DNA of 64,000 nt from Saturnia japonica (lineage: Eukaryota > Arthropoda > Insecta > Lepidoptera > Saturniidae): positions 19,985,279-20,049,278 of the forward strand of contig CM065317.1 in assembly GCA_033032175.1 (NCBI GenBank), in the 5' to 3' direction. The position numbers and the translations under genes are program-made. Below the pieces are notes generated by a model. It searched no databases. It was given only the letters and a program-made list of their open reading frames with translations, and was not told the origin of the DNA. Position 1 is the stretch's first letter. Each line of letters starts with the position of its first letter. Shown one piece after another: positions 21,597 to 33,628 of the stretch.

Positions 21597-21848
21597 GTGT
21601 CGCTCGACTCGCGCGTCCGGGAGGTCGTAAACCGCAACATGGTGGAGCCAACGCCGCACACCTTCGACGACGCGCAACTGCAGATTTACACGCTCATGCA
21701 CCGGGACTCCTACCCGCGCTTCGTCAACTCCCCGCTATACAAGACACTGGCGCGGCTGTCGGCCACGGAGCCAGTGGCGCCTTCGCCGCCTCCCGCCCCC
21801 GCGCCCTCATCGGCCCTCGCGCCCGCGCCAGCGCCCGCGACGCAGTGA
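21597..21848 (+). CDS. RGS protein last coding exon
   Basis: Acceptor gttggttgcag, then VSLDSRVREVVNRNMVEP, the HTFDDAQLQIYTLMHRDSYP block and RFVNSPLYKTLA. These are the last helices of the RGS box in the RGS17/19/20 group, joined in phase 0 to SPKE of the previous exon. After the domain the protein has a short tail of Pro and Ala (PSPPPAPAPSS, then ALAPAPAPATQ) and stops at 21846-21848. Vertebrate RZ proteins end close to the RGS box, so this Pro/Ala tail is unusual. The exon and 3' UTR are strongly GC-rich against AT-rich neighbours. Confidence 0.97.
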   Translation: MSLDSRVREVVNRNMVEPTPHTFDDAQLQIYTLMHRDSYPRFVNSPLYKTLARLSATEPVAPSPPPAPAPSSALAPAPAPATQ

Positions 21849-22175
21849 CGTCACCGCCGGCGCCGGCGTCGGTCGCGCGCGCGCCCCGGCGATTCCTCTC
21901 CTGTAAATAGGCTCGATATACATTTATTTAAACGGGTACTAATTTTGTACATAGTTAGGTTAAGTGTGAGAGTAGGTGCGGCCACTTCGCTGGTCCACCG
22001 CGGAACCGCCGAGCCGGTGCAGCGGCGCGGTGCGGTCCGGTCTCCTCCCGTGCCCCGTGACCCGTGACCCCTCCCCCCCACTCACCCTCTAGCCGCACCC
22101 ACCGCGCCGTGACCGTTCAGGGTCAGGCCGCGCGTGCCTCTAGCTAGAAGCAATAAAGGTGGACCAATTAAGTTT
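21849..22175 (+). other. RGS 3' UTR with poly(A) signal
   Basis: GC-rich trailer downstream of the TGA. A consensus AATAAA is at 22152-22157 and a second at 22189-22194. Cleavage is expected shortly after. Confidence 0.7.
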
Positions 22176-23424
22176 GCCGATGAGTCAACGAATAAAAGAT
22201 TTCATGTATGATTATATCTGTGTATTTATTTATCGGATCCTTTTGCTGTTGAGCTACGAGCATCCGCCCCGCGCCGTGCCGCCCCGCCCCACGCTCGCTC
22301 TACGTACTGTTCTACGACCACAGCGAGGCAATAAGCATTTAAAAAAAAAAGCACAACACTAGTCTTGGACAAATTTAATAAAATCCACAAATAAAGTCCG
22401 GTGCGAGTTCCAGGTCTTGTGAGTAGGGAACTCGTCTGCACTTTGTGAAGACTGGAAACTAACTGAACTTCATGAAATAGAAATAATAGAAGTATGAAAA
22501 AGTGCAATTTAGCATTTAACAAGCGTGGGAATGTGATATCGCTTAAATAACAAATGTAGGGAATAGAGTAGGGTTGCATCAGCATGTACCCACATGCTAG
22601 CATGAAACCTGGTGAACCTGGGACGTAAATAAGTGAGAAGCCTCTATAACGGAAATACATTCTGAATTCACACCATTTTAGCAAGAAAAAAATCTCGTTT
22701 TATAACCACTATGTATGTATGTATGTTTATCTGTATGCACAAATCTTCTAAACCATATAACATAATTTGAAAAATGAGATGCCGTTAGAAGCGTTTTGAT
22801 TTTCCGCTGGTTATGGGCTAAGTAACGTCCCACTGAATTCAATATGACGCTCTCTAGTAGACATGAAGTCCTGCATTTTTTCTAAAATATTTTTGAATTG
22901 TTGGGTATCAAATGAAAGGTTTGAACCAGCACATTGCAAATAATTATATATTACTAGCTGTTGCCTGCGGCTTTGCTTGTATTAACTCGATAACTGCGTA
23001 TAAAATAATTTATAAAATCCCGAGTCAGGTGTCTTAATCTTAGGCCACAGATTATTAAGAGACCGCTCTCGGAAACGAAGACAGACGATAGTTCTAATGA
23101 CACCTTTCTTGATGGGGGGAAAATATCTGATCCTGATGAAAAAAAAAACATCTTTTTGAAATGTTTTATTCGCATTATTCACGCTCCATCGTGTTAGTAC
23201 AGCTGAATGAAACGATGATTTTATAAAAAATATATTACGTTACTTTAAAAAACCAGCAATAAAACACAAAATCAAAAACAGCTTATGCTCGGGGCAACAG
23301 CTGCTCGGGGGTGGCGCTAATCTCGCGCGATTCCTATCTAGCAATCGCACAAATACTTATTTACAACATTTGTCTAAATACCTAACTTATCTACTTTGCC
23401 ACAGAGCTATTCTCTACTTAGCCG
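22176..23424. other. Intergenic, fragments of repeats only
   Basis: 22260-22330 is a GC-rich blip with no splice signals. (ATGT)n-like DNA is at 22710-22730. A CTAGT-type repeat start (actagctgttgcctgcggct) is at 22953. I see no gene. Confidence 0.5.
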
Positions 23425-24799
23425 ATTTCATTCGAATTGTGCCGTGGTGGTTCCGGCTTAGAATTGACCCCTCCATCTCTACCCGTGGATGTCGTAAGAG
23501 GTGACTAAGGAAAAAAAAAAGCTAGGGGATGGGCAGCAGCATCCCCCACATAAACAACAAAAAGCAATATCTGCGCTCGCCAACCCGCATGCACAGCGTG
23601 GCGAGTATGGGCAAATTCCCCCTATGAAAACAACAAGAACGACCAGGCTTCCAGTCCCCGGTGGCCCCGCTATTCCTAGTTTCGGTAGCGGCTATGGTAA
23701 CGGCTGGGCAGGGGGTGCTAAGAATCCCCGGAAGAGTTCCAGCTACCGAGCCCCACGACAACTGGCCCTGGCAACATATAATAATCGCACTTTGAGGACT
23801 GACGAGAAGATTGTCGAGCTGGAAGAGGAAATAGACAAGTTACGCTGGGATCTTATAGGATTATCAGAAGTCCGAAGAGAGGGTGAGGATACGATAATCA
23901 TGCAAATCCGGTAACTTGTTCTATTACAGGGAGGGCGACCAACAGTCTCTAGGTGGTGTCGGGTTTATCGTCCGGAAGTCTCTCATTAACAACATCATGA
24001 CCATCGACAGTGTATCGAGCAGGGTAGCGTACCTGATACTCTGAATATCCAAAAGATATTCGTTGAAGGTCATACAGGTTTACGCACCGACCTCGGCACA
24101 ACCTGATGATTAAGTGGAGGTTTTGTATGAAGACATTAGTAGGGCCATACATACCTCGAAAACCCACTTCTCTGTTGTAATGGGAGACTTTAACGCAAAG
24201 CTGGGCAAAAGAGATGGTGAAGAGTTGGGAGTGGGGCAATTTGGTTATGGGCAACGGAACCCTAGGGGCCAGAGATTGGCCGATTTTATGGAGAAAGAGG
24301 GACTCTTTATGATGAACTCTTTCTTCCAGAAGCCACCTCATAGGAAATGGACCTGGATGAGCCCCGATGGTTCCACGAAAAATGAGATAGACTTCATCAT
24401 GACCACGAAGAGACAAATATTCAATGATGTCACATTGAATATCAATCTAAAAATAGAAAGGTCTCGCCTGATGAAGTCTACGCTCCGACCCTCTAATGCT
24501 CAACTCCAAAACCCCGAGAGCTTTCAACTCGAATTGAAAAACCAATTCAATTGCCTAGATAGTTGCGTCTCCGTAGATGATATTAGTAATAAGCTGGAAG
24601 AAACTGTCCATGCGGTTGGGTCCAAGTTCTTTAAAACTCGCCGTAGCAATAGGACTCAAAAGGTATCAGATCAAACCCGAAAACTCATGGCGGATCGGCG
24701 TGGTATTGCGCTGCAGTCTTCCGATGACGCTAAGTCCTATAGGCAGCTCAATAGATCTATTCATAAATCCTTGCGACACGATGTCCGGTCTTACAATAC
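23425..24799 (+). mobile_element. RTE LINE, 5' part with endonuclease (interrupted by BEL-1)
   Basis: A leader (gccgtggtggttccggctta) precedes a frame at 23501-23911. That frame has a Gly/Pro-rich N-terminus and then the apurinic endonuclease start ALATYNNRTL, EEIDKLRWDLIGLSEVR. After a frame change at about 23910-24110, 24114-24799 continues with FSVVMGDFNAKLG, WTWMSPDGSTKNEIDFIM and the linker towards the RT. The usual SDHR motif is replaced by ERSR-like residues, so the catalytic His is lost. The frame ends at the BEL-1 insertion (24800) and resumes at 38134 after the AATAC duplication. The 3' end of the same element is at 46129-46247 in reverse. Confidence 0.88.
24795..24799. repeat. BEL-1 target-site duplication (left, AATAC)
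   Basis: AATAC directly precedes the LTR start TGTTCCG. The same pentamer follows the 3' LTR at 38129-38133. Removing the element and one copy restores the RTE frame. Confidence 0.95.
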
Positions 24800-24886
24800 T
24801 GTTCCGTATTTTCATTGGGTATATGTCAGCACAAATCTTTTTCTATATTAGTTTTATTAGTAAAATGGAATGTATCTGTCCACCTA

Positions 24887-25215
24887 TGTAGCATCCGCAC
24901 CGAACCGAAATAGCGGTGGCTTAGCTACACTGGGTAATTTCGATACGGTAAAAAACGATGTTCAAAAACTAGATAGCGCTGGAACAAATACAATGCTCTC
25001 ACGTACCTTGGACTGCTCCAACACTTGCGATGATATCCACCGACACGATTCAGGTCACCATACGAATTCAGATTCGGTTTTGCACAGCGATTCTTGTTGC
25101 GTGCCTCGCGATAAGAGCTCCAAAATTCGACGAGTACATAAAGCATGACAGCTGTCAGCTGCGTTTGCCAGTCCCATCGAGTATTGATAATAAGGTTTTA
25201 TATGAGTACGAAACA
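24887..25215 (-). repeat. BEL-2 LTR (3' LTR in element orientation)
   Basis: 329 bp, differing from 31094-31422 at two positions that I can see (actagatag/actcgatag and ctgctccaac/ctgcgccaac). Confidence 0.95.
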
Positions 25216-25396
25216 TCCCGCCCACCAAAATGCCTATGGTATTTTCTGGTCAAATGATCAATTGGGGAACAAGGATCGGTAGATACGATAAGAACGGTAA
25301 AAACACTACGATATATTAGAATAGATATACGATAAAATATATATAAAATATAGATACATATAAATACATAGATATAATGAATTTAAGCGATTTAAG

Positions 25397-28300
25397 TTAG
25401 TCTTCTAGCGGTAGAGGACATAACTTAACTAACGGTCGTTGAATCGTATGATTGTTTGTGGTTTTAACTAATGCAATACGAGGAATGCCATCAGTACCAG
25501 GCAGAAGATCCACAACTCTGGCAAGAGGCAATTGCAGTGGAGTGCGATTATCGTCCTTGATAATTACCATTGAACCGATTTGTAGTGGTTTAGAATTTTT
25601 GGTCCATTTAGCGCGTTGTGTAAGAGAATTTAGATATTCGTGTTTCCATCTGGACCAGAAACTCTGATGAAAAGATTGTATCAACTGCCAGCGGTGAAGT
25701 CGATTTAGTTTAACATTAGATAGATCATCATCAGGAACAATAGTTAAAGGCTCTAAAGTAAGAAAATGTCCTGGCGTTAAAACTGATAAGTCATTTGGAT
25801 CGGAGCTAATGGAACATAGAGGTCGCGAATTTAAAACAGCTTCAATTTGGACGAATAAAGTCGTAAGTTCTTCAAAAGTTAAGATTTGATCACTGACCAC
25901 TCGAAGTAAATGAGATTTAGCCGCTTTAATTTGTATTTCCCATATACCACCAAAATGAGGAGCTGACGGTGGGTTAAATTTAAATTCAATCTTTTCTGCA
26001 TTGGAAGCGTGTTGCATAAGAGATGAAAGTTGATTTCTAGCTCCTACAAAGTTGGTACCGCAGTCAGCATGAATTATGTTACATCGGCCGCGACGTGCTA
26101 CAAAGCGCCGAAGTGCAGCGATAAATCCGTCCGTCGAAAGAGTAGATACCACCTCGAGGTGTACTGCTTTGGTTGCAAGACAAACGAATAAACAAAGATA
26201 AGCTTTGTCGATCTTAGCATCTCGATGTGGTCCAAGTTTAATGCGAAAGGGTCCACCAAAGTCAACGCCAACGATACAGAATGGTTTTATTTGATTTACA
26301 CGGTACGATGGAAGTTCTGCCATAAAGGGCTGCAAAGGCTTTGGATTCACGCGGTAGCATTTGATACATTTAGCGAGACGATGACGAATAGTGTGTTTTG
26401 CAGATACTATCCAGAATTGCTGTAGAAGCAAATATTGAGTAGTATTAATTCCCGGATGTAAATAACTGTGATGTATAAAATCAATTACTAGAAATGTAAA
26501 AGGATGGTTAGGCGGTAAGAGAGCAGGGTGCTTTTGTGTATATTCTAAGCCCGAACGAGAAATTCTGCCACCCACCCTGAGTACACCTAGTTTATCGATA
26601 AAAGGATTAAGTTTACGAAAATGTTTTGATAACGGCTTATTTAACTTTAGGTTAATGATTTCTCCTGAAAATGTAGTACCTTGTACATGTTTTACTAATT
26701 GCATCAAAGCATTGTGTCCTCAAGATTATTGATAAACTTGTAATTATTAAAATTTAAATGTCTACATTTGTTAATGAAACGATAGATGTAAGCTAATATC
26801 CTAACAATTTTTTGCAAAGACGAGAAGCGGTTTAAAAGATTATCAAAAATGTTAGGATCAACTTTAGCGATATTTTTTGATGTTAGAACTATTGGTTTAC
26901 GAGCTTCACTCTCAACAATGGCTTTATCTTCGTGTGATAAGCTAACTGAACATACTGACCAAGATTCTGGATTTTCATGCAACCAATACGGTCCCGCCCA
27001 CCATAACGTATTGTGAAGCAATTCTCTGGGGAATTGACCTCTAGAACAGATGTCAGCAGGATTCTCGCTTGAGGGAACATGGTTCCAGCATTCGATGGGT
27101 GTAATGTCTTGTATGTGGCTAACACGATTAGCGACGAATGTTGACCACCGTGAAGAATGAGAGCGTAACCACGAAAGAACAATTGTCGAATCTGACCAGA
27201 AGTAGACAGCGTCAATTTTAATACGAGAGAGGTAAGTATCGCGTAGGAATTTATATAAGTCTGCAAGCATTACGGCTGCACAGAGCTCGAGACGTGGTAA
27301 CGAAATACGTTTTGGAGGTGCGACATGAGCTTTGGAGCAAACCTGGAATACGTGAATTTTACCAACGGAATTAGTAACACGCATATAGAACACTGTACCC
27401 AACGCATTTTCAGAGCTGTCACAAAAGCCGATTAGTTCACACGATTTTACATTTGGACATATGAGTTTACGAGGTATTTTTAGTTGCGACAATAGTGGCA
27501 TTTGATTTCGATATATGCTCCAAGTATTGACGATTTCATCCGGTGGAGTTTGATCCCAGCCAACACCTAGAATCCAAAGCTTTTGAATCAAACATTTAGC
27601 TTGAATTGTAATAGGAGATAAAAATCCTAACGGATCGAAAATTCGCGCGATTTCACTTAAGATAGAACGTTTAGTGCATACTCGATTTGAAGGTTTGATT
27701 TCAAAAAGAAATGCGTCTACGGTAGGATCCCATCGGAGTCCCAAAACCTTCAACGTTTGTGTTTCCGTATTGTCAAGCGATACAGAACCAGTTAGACAAT
27801 CTTCACTGGGAAGATTGGATAAAAGCTGTGGATTATTACTAACCCACTTTCGAAGTTTGAAACCTCCGAGATCAAAAAGAGCAACGACTTGTGATTTTGC
27901 ATCTTGTGCGAGTTCAAGAGAAGAAAAACCGGTAATGACGTCATCGATATAAACATCCTATAGTACGATTTCTTTTGCGAGTCGGTAATTATCTCCTTCG
28001 TCTTCAGCAAGTTGTCTTAGAGTACGACAAGCTAGATATGGAGACGAAGACAATCCGTAAGTCACTGTGTTAAGACGATATTCACGAAGGATTTCACTAG
28101 ATGAGCTCCTCCAGAATATACGCTGATAATCACGATGATCGGGTGCAATTAAGATTTGGCGATACATCTGACGTGCGTCTGCCATAAACACGACGTTATG
28201 TTCTCGAAAGCGCAGAAGAATACTCAATATATTAGGTTGCAATTTGGGGCCGATAAATTGTGTATCGTTAAGTGATCTAGAATTAAGATCTTTCGCTGAA

Positions 28301-30603
28301 CCATCGAATACGACGCGCAATCGTGTTGTCTTAGATTCAGGGCGTAGAACACAATGATGTGGTATATAATATTTTCCCCTGCCCATTTCGTTTACTGGGA
28401 CTAACGACATATGACCGCTCTCTATGTAATCAGACATAAAATCTGCGTATTGTGAATGTAGATCCGGATCTCGTGATAGTCTTCGTTCGATAGCGTGGAA
28501 TCTTCGCAATGCAACATCCCGAGAACCATCGAAGGTTGGTTCTGATCCAGTTTTAAAAGGAATACGTACCATATATCGGCCAGATTCATCGCGAGTATGA
28601 TCAGACTTAAACTTTTGCTCGCATAGTAATTCATCTGGAGTCAATATTGATGAACTTGGTACGGAATCAAGTTCCCAAAATCGTTGTACTAAAGCATTTA
28701 ACTCGTTATCGATATCTGGTAATGTATGTAACAAAGTACTAGACGATATGCATGTCTTGCCTAAAAGAATCCAACCAAAAATTGAATTAAACGCGGTAAG
28801 TTGGTTGGAACCGCCTTTAATATGTTGGTTAAGAATAAATTCTGCGAATACGTCCGCAGCGAATAGTAAATCGATAGGTCCTGGAATATCAAAACCAGGA
28901 TCCGCCAAGGATAACGATTTAATATGTGACCATCCCGATGTGTTCAACTGCGCGATTGGTTGATCGCCACATATTTTAGAAATAACGTGCATATTTAATT
29001 TGTACAACACTCGACCGTCAGTTCCGACAGAACACACGACGTCACCGATGATCGGTGCTGCCGCATCTCCGAGCCCACTAACGTTCGCGATAGTCTTAAC
29101 AGATTTTAAGTTTAATTTTTGTATCGCCGATTCAGTAATAAAACTACTTTGACTGCCGGTGTCAAATAAAGCACGGAAAGATTGCATGTTGCCTGAAGCA
29201 TCCAGAATTTGAACGATAGCTGTTGCTAACAGCACGGTAATGTTTGGTTGAGATCTTGACACCAAAGTTGACCCGATATGCTTTGGCTCGTTATTAGAAT
29301 TGTCACGATGGAGCAAAGTATGAAGTTTATGTTTGCATTTGCGACACGAGAAAATCGAATGGCAATTCTTCAGTTGATGTGAAGATTTCAAGCAGTTAAA
29401 ACACCAGTTCTTTTGTTTAGCTATAAGCTGGCGATCGTCAAGCGATTTGTTTAAAAATTCTTGACATGATGTAATTGCATGTGCCTGATTGCAATAAGGA
29501 CACTTACCCGAAAATGAGTCAATTTTATTATCAACCACACTCTTTTTATCATATTTTTCAGGTGCAACAACAAGCGCTTGTGAAGTAGCAACATGCTTGT
29601 ATTGATTTGACACATGCCTATGCTTAGGTGGATATTTTATGACTTCATTCGATTCGGAAAAATGTGTGTCACGCAACATAGCTTCGCATTTAGATCGAAG
29701 AAAACTCTTAAGTTGATCATAAGACGGTAATTCGATATCTGAATATTTTTCCTCAAAACTACGGCGGATATTTTTGTCAAGTTTCGATAAAATGTGATAA
29801 ACTAAAACAAAATCCCAATTCGCAACCGGTAAGTTGATCGTTTTTAGAATACTCAAATTCTCTTCGAAAAGATCAAGCGACTTCTGGAACTCGCGCGCGT
29901 TGATGTATTTAAAATCAATATTTAAAATATCTCTCCAACAGCTAAACGCTAAGGTACGTTTACACTTGTAGCGAGCAATAAGTGAATTATACGCATCATG
30001 ATAATGTTCGTGAGTCATAGGGTACGCTTTTACTACTAACAACGCATCGCCGCTAAGAGAAGATATCAAATAATGAAACTTTTCCGTATCTGAAAGTGAA
30101 GTAGAATTATGAATTAAAGCGTTAAAAGTATCAAAATATTCGGGCCATTGTTTGATGTTCCCGCCGAAATTAGGCAGAACGATTTTCGGCAAACGAATAT
30201 TTTGTGATGAAGTCCTATGCGATTGATTAGATTCACTTTTAGTTAATTTCCGGTGAATCGATAATATTCGATAATACATATCATCAAAATGTTCTTGGAT
30301 TTCATTTTCGTTGTCATCCGAGTTATCTATTAGGTCTAAAATAGTAACATGCGCGTTCTCGAAACTCGACGTAATTTCTTTAACATCCTGATGATATGAT
30401 AAAAATAAGTCGCTGTGTGAAGGGTCCTCTATAGCTAAAGTACCGATTTCCAAAGCCTTTGCTAACCGTTTAATAGCAATTGTACGTTTTCTGCGTAAAG
30501 ATGCTAAGTCTTGAATTGTATGAGATTGCTCAAAAGAGGTCAATTTAGCCTTTGTTAAACTTGGCATTTTACGCGTAGTATGTTTTCTAAGGATCGGCAT
30601 CAT
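25397..30603 (-). pseudogene. BEL-2 Gag-Pol polyprotein, one nonsense codon and one frameshift
   Basis: 30603-27958 (881 codons) holds in order: Gag with a DUF1759-like block (residues 137-215, LPKIVLPNFGG to LIARYK), Cys/His knuckles (369-430), an aspartic protease site FDTGSQSSFIT (480-490), and RT up to about residue 881. A TAG at 27958-27960 stops it just before VYIDDVI, the catalytic Y-x-D-D box. The same frame then continues through the rest of RT and RNase H to 26704. At about 26710 the frame changes by one base, and 26707-25397 encodes the integrase: an H-H-C-C zinc region, Asp in VGVDFGG, Asp in HADCGTNF, Glu in FGGIWE, and a C-terminal DUF5641-like region. These proteins copy RNA to DNA and insert it. 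This copy cannot do so alone. Confidence 0.93.
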
Positions 30604-31093
30604 GAACTATTTTAGGTTCGATAATTGAAAAAAAAAAATTCAAATTAATTTGACACGTGAAGAAAAAAGAATTCAATTTTAAAAACGTAAACAAATGAAT
30701 TTTCGAATTTATATTTCGATTTGCAACAAATGACAAAAATATGTAAGAAAATTTGAAAGGTCACAATATATGATAAAATATATGTATTTATATATATAAT
30801 ACTATTTAGTCGATGAAATTATTATAAGCCGATGAAATTAATTAAGTACCGATGAAATATAGTGATTACTTAATTAGATCTTACAATAATTTCCGATGAC
30901 ACACAAATGATATATATGTGAAATATCTGTTCGATGGTAACTATTGTACGATTTAGATATATATGAATAGGTATTTAGGTATGATTACTCGCAATATTAA
31001 GTAAGAACTACGACGATGACCAGAAATACCACAAACATATACCACGATTGAGAATAATATCGGTGGAAATCCCGGGTTTCGGCACCAAAAAGA

Positions 31094-31422
31094 TGTAGCA
31101 TCCGCACCGAACCGAAATAGCGGTGGCTTAGCTACACTGGGTAATTTCGATACGGTAAAAAACGATGTTCAAAAACTCGATAGCGCTGGAACAAATACAA
31201 TGCTCTCACGTACCTTGGACTGCGCCAACACTTGCGATGATATCCACCGACACGATTCAGGTCACCATACGAATTCAGATTCGGTTTTGCACAGCGATTC
31301 TTGTTGCGTGCCTCGCGATAAGAGCTCCAAAATTCGACGAGTACATAAAGCATGACAGCTGTCAGCTGCGTTTGCCAGTCCCATCGAGTATTGATAATAA
31401 GGTTTTATATGAGTACGAAACA
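31094..31422 (-). repeat. BEL-2 LTR (5' LTR in element orientation)
   Basis: 329 bp, partner of 24887-25215. The primer-binding site adjoins its inner edge at about 31070-31093 on the - strand. Confidence 0.95.
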
Positions 31423-31427
31423 ACCTA

Positions 31428-31720
31428 TCTACCTTAACGCACTTTAAACGAACGCAAGTGCTGCCCTCTATCAAAAAACGTAGTACGTTTGTATCTCGCA
31501 ACTTGCAAACCGCTCTGAGCGCAACTGCGTTGAGAAAAATTATAAAATCGGTTATAATCTCCTGAAAACCGTAATAAATCCTAGTGCCAGTGTAGACTAG
31601 TGCCTTGTTAAGAAGATCAGCAACCTAAGCCACAAACTCAGCCGGGGTACCCCGAAGAAAAGGATCTCCGTGTGCGGGTGAGTGGTGGATACATGTCCTC
31701 ATAACTACATTTCCTACACA
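31428..31720 (+). repeat. BEL-1 5' LTR, second part
   Basis: Continuation of the LTR begun at 24800-24886 after the BEL-2 insertion. It ends ttcctacaca, as the 3' LTR does. Confidence 0.95.
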
Positions 31721-32371
31721 TTTGTTTGGTCCTTCGTTCCAAATTATCAAAAATTAACAAGGACTTTAGGGTTTGTGCTGGCATATTAGGTCTTTATAAG
31801 TACAATTTTATATAATTTTTCAATATCAAATTGGCATAAACTACCTTTTATTAAGAAACTTTCCGTTTTACCTAGGCTTAGCGTATTGGTTTTTCGACAA
31901 TACCACTGCGTACAGTTTTTTCGAACTGTACTAATTCATTTCCTAATGAATTAATAGGTAAAAATAGTGAATTTATATCAGTTGCATGTTTATTTCATCT
32001 TGTGGGTAAACAAATTTTTTTTTTTTTTCTTACGCCACTTAGCGCTCGCGTCGACGTTCGCTTCTACAATACAAGTTTTATCTATTATCTTATGCACGCG
32101 CTCCAGAGCTAGCTACGCCAATCAATTTAACCATTATCTTAACATAATATAACTTCATATTGCAGGTTGTAATTAGCTGTCTACGTATTACGTACTAGAC
32201 ACACTTATAATTTTGCATGGTCAATATCGCCGTATTATCATACTACAAATAACACTAACTAATCATATTGAAATATCTTATAGTATCGTATTGCTGTTAG
32301 TGTGCTTCGTGCTTAACTACTAACTATCTCTCTACTTCACTATACAAACATATTTATTATTTACATTCATT
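31721..32371 (+). other. BEL-1 5' untranslated leader
   Basis: Non-coding leader between the LTR and the first Gag ATG. It contains the candidate primer-binding site at 31727 and several short T-rich tracts. Confidence 0.6.
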
Positions 32372-33628
32372 ATGGAACTTCAACAACTAACATTTGAACG
32401 CGAAGTTTTTATGAATAGCATCCAACGTATGGCTGATTGTTCTGCCGATGAAGCAGAATTCCGTGCTCGTGTTAAGGAATTAAACAATGTTAAGAAGCAG
32501 TTTTTCCTTATTCAAGGTAAAATTGAAAAACTTTTAGCTAAAACCGGCGAGTTTAAACCTGAAGAACAATTAGAAATACGTAATCAATTCGACAACTTAT
32601 ATTATAAAGTTCAAATTATAGCGGATAACATAAAAATTCTACGTAGACAAAGTTTGGCCAGCGCACAGCCTACCACTTGTTCTCACGGTCATTCTAAAAT
32701 TCAGCTACCGACACTTGCCTTACCGACTTTTCACGGTGGTATAACAGAATGGAATGCATTTTACGATTTGTTTTCATCATTAGTACATAACAACGAACAA
32801 TTATCAAATGTTGAACGTTTCCATTATTTGCTTTTGTCTTTGCGAGGTGAACCTTACAATTTAATAAAGTCACTTCCCATAACTGGCGATAACTACAGTA
32901 ACGCTTTGCAAGTGTTACTGAATCGTTATCAGAATGATCGAATTATAGCAACCAAACACTTGGACAAAATTCTTGATGTCGAACCGGTCAATGATAAAAA
33001 TGTTGAACAAAGTTTGCGTAACATTTTAAATGTTTATAACGAAAACTTAACCGCGTTGATATCTTTCGACTTACCGGTCACCCAATGGAGTTTCATTCTG
33101 TTGAATATTTTGTTACGTAAAATTACGCCGAATATTCGAAAACGCTTCGAATTATCGCTGAAGTCGCCATGTGAGATCCCACCTGTGAGTGACCTTATCG
33201 AGTTTCTAGACAAAGAGTTGTCGGCGTCCGAGGTGATGTCCTCCGTCGCGTCACTCAGCCCCAGTGCGGGTGCAGGCGCGGGTGGCGAGGGAGCAGTAGG
33301 CCGCCGCATGCCTAACTCGTTGTCGCGGCAAGCCGTCGCTTCACGCGCAGCGATGGCGCGCTCGCAGTCGGACCCACAGCGCGCCGCTGCACGAACACAA
33401 GCGCGGGATTTGTCTTCTGCACATACCACGCGTTTAATGAACGTTCATGCTGCGACTGCCATTGATTCCGGGCGTAACATTAAATGTAATTATTGTAAAG
33501 ATAATACACATCCTTTAAACAAATGCGACAAGTTTAATAAATTAACTTTATCTGAAAAGAAATCCTTTATCGAACATAATAAAATTTGCAAAAATTGCTT
33601 ATTCTCTGGCCACAATAATCAATGATTG
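32372..33628 (+). pseudogene. BEL-1 Gag
   Basis: 417 codons from an ATG at 32372. The N-terminal third is helical and charged. LPTLALPTFHGG to QVLLNRYQND (about residues 110-192) is the DUF1759-type BEL Gag domain. An Ala/Arg/Ser-rich low-complexity stretch (about 295-350) precedes the first Cys knuckle, CNYCKDNTHPLNKCDKF. The frame stops at 33623-33625 (TGA) in the second knuckle after KNCLFSGHNNQ. The next frame, from about 33626, continues with DCKSRHNCRVCSQRHH, so a one-base change separates Gag from Pol. It could be a mutation or sequence error. I see no slippery heptamer that would argue for programmed shifting. Confidence 0.9.

Larger units (their letters stand above)
24887..31422 (-). 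mobile_element. BEL/Pao LTR retrotransposon BEL-2, nested in the BEL-1 5' LTR
   Basis: 329 bp LTRs lie at 24887-25215 and 31094-31422 (+ strand TGTAGC...GAAACA). They are flanked by the target duplication ACCTA (24882-24886 and 31423-31427). I find only two mismatches between LTRs. In element orientation (- strand) the 5' LTR is 31094-31422. Directly inside it tggtgccgaaacccggga is a good tRNA primer-binding site, and at the other end a ggtgggcggga purine-rich tract precedes the 3' LTR. Gag-Pol runs 30603 to 25397 with one in-frame TAG and one frameshift. Confidence 0.96.

Noticed and set aside
22159..22684. Overlapping frames downstream of the RGS gene on both strands
   Set aside because: No domain, no splice context and no codon bias. 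They lie after the poly(A) signals.
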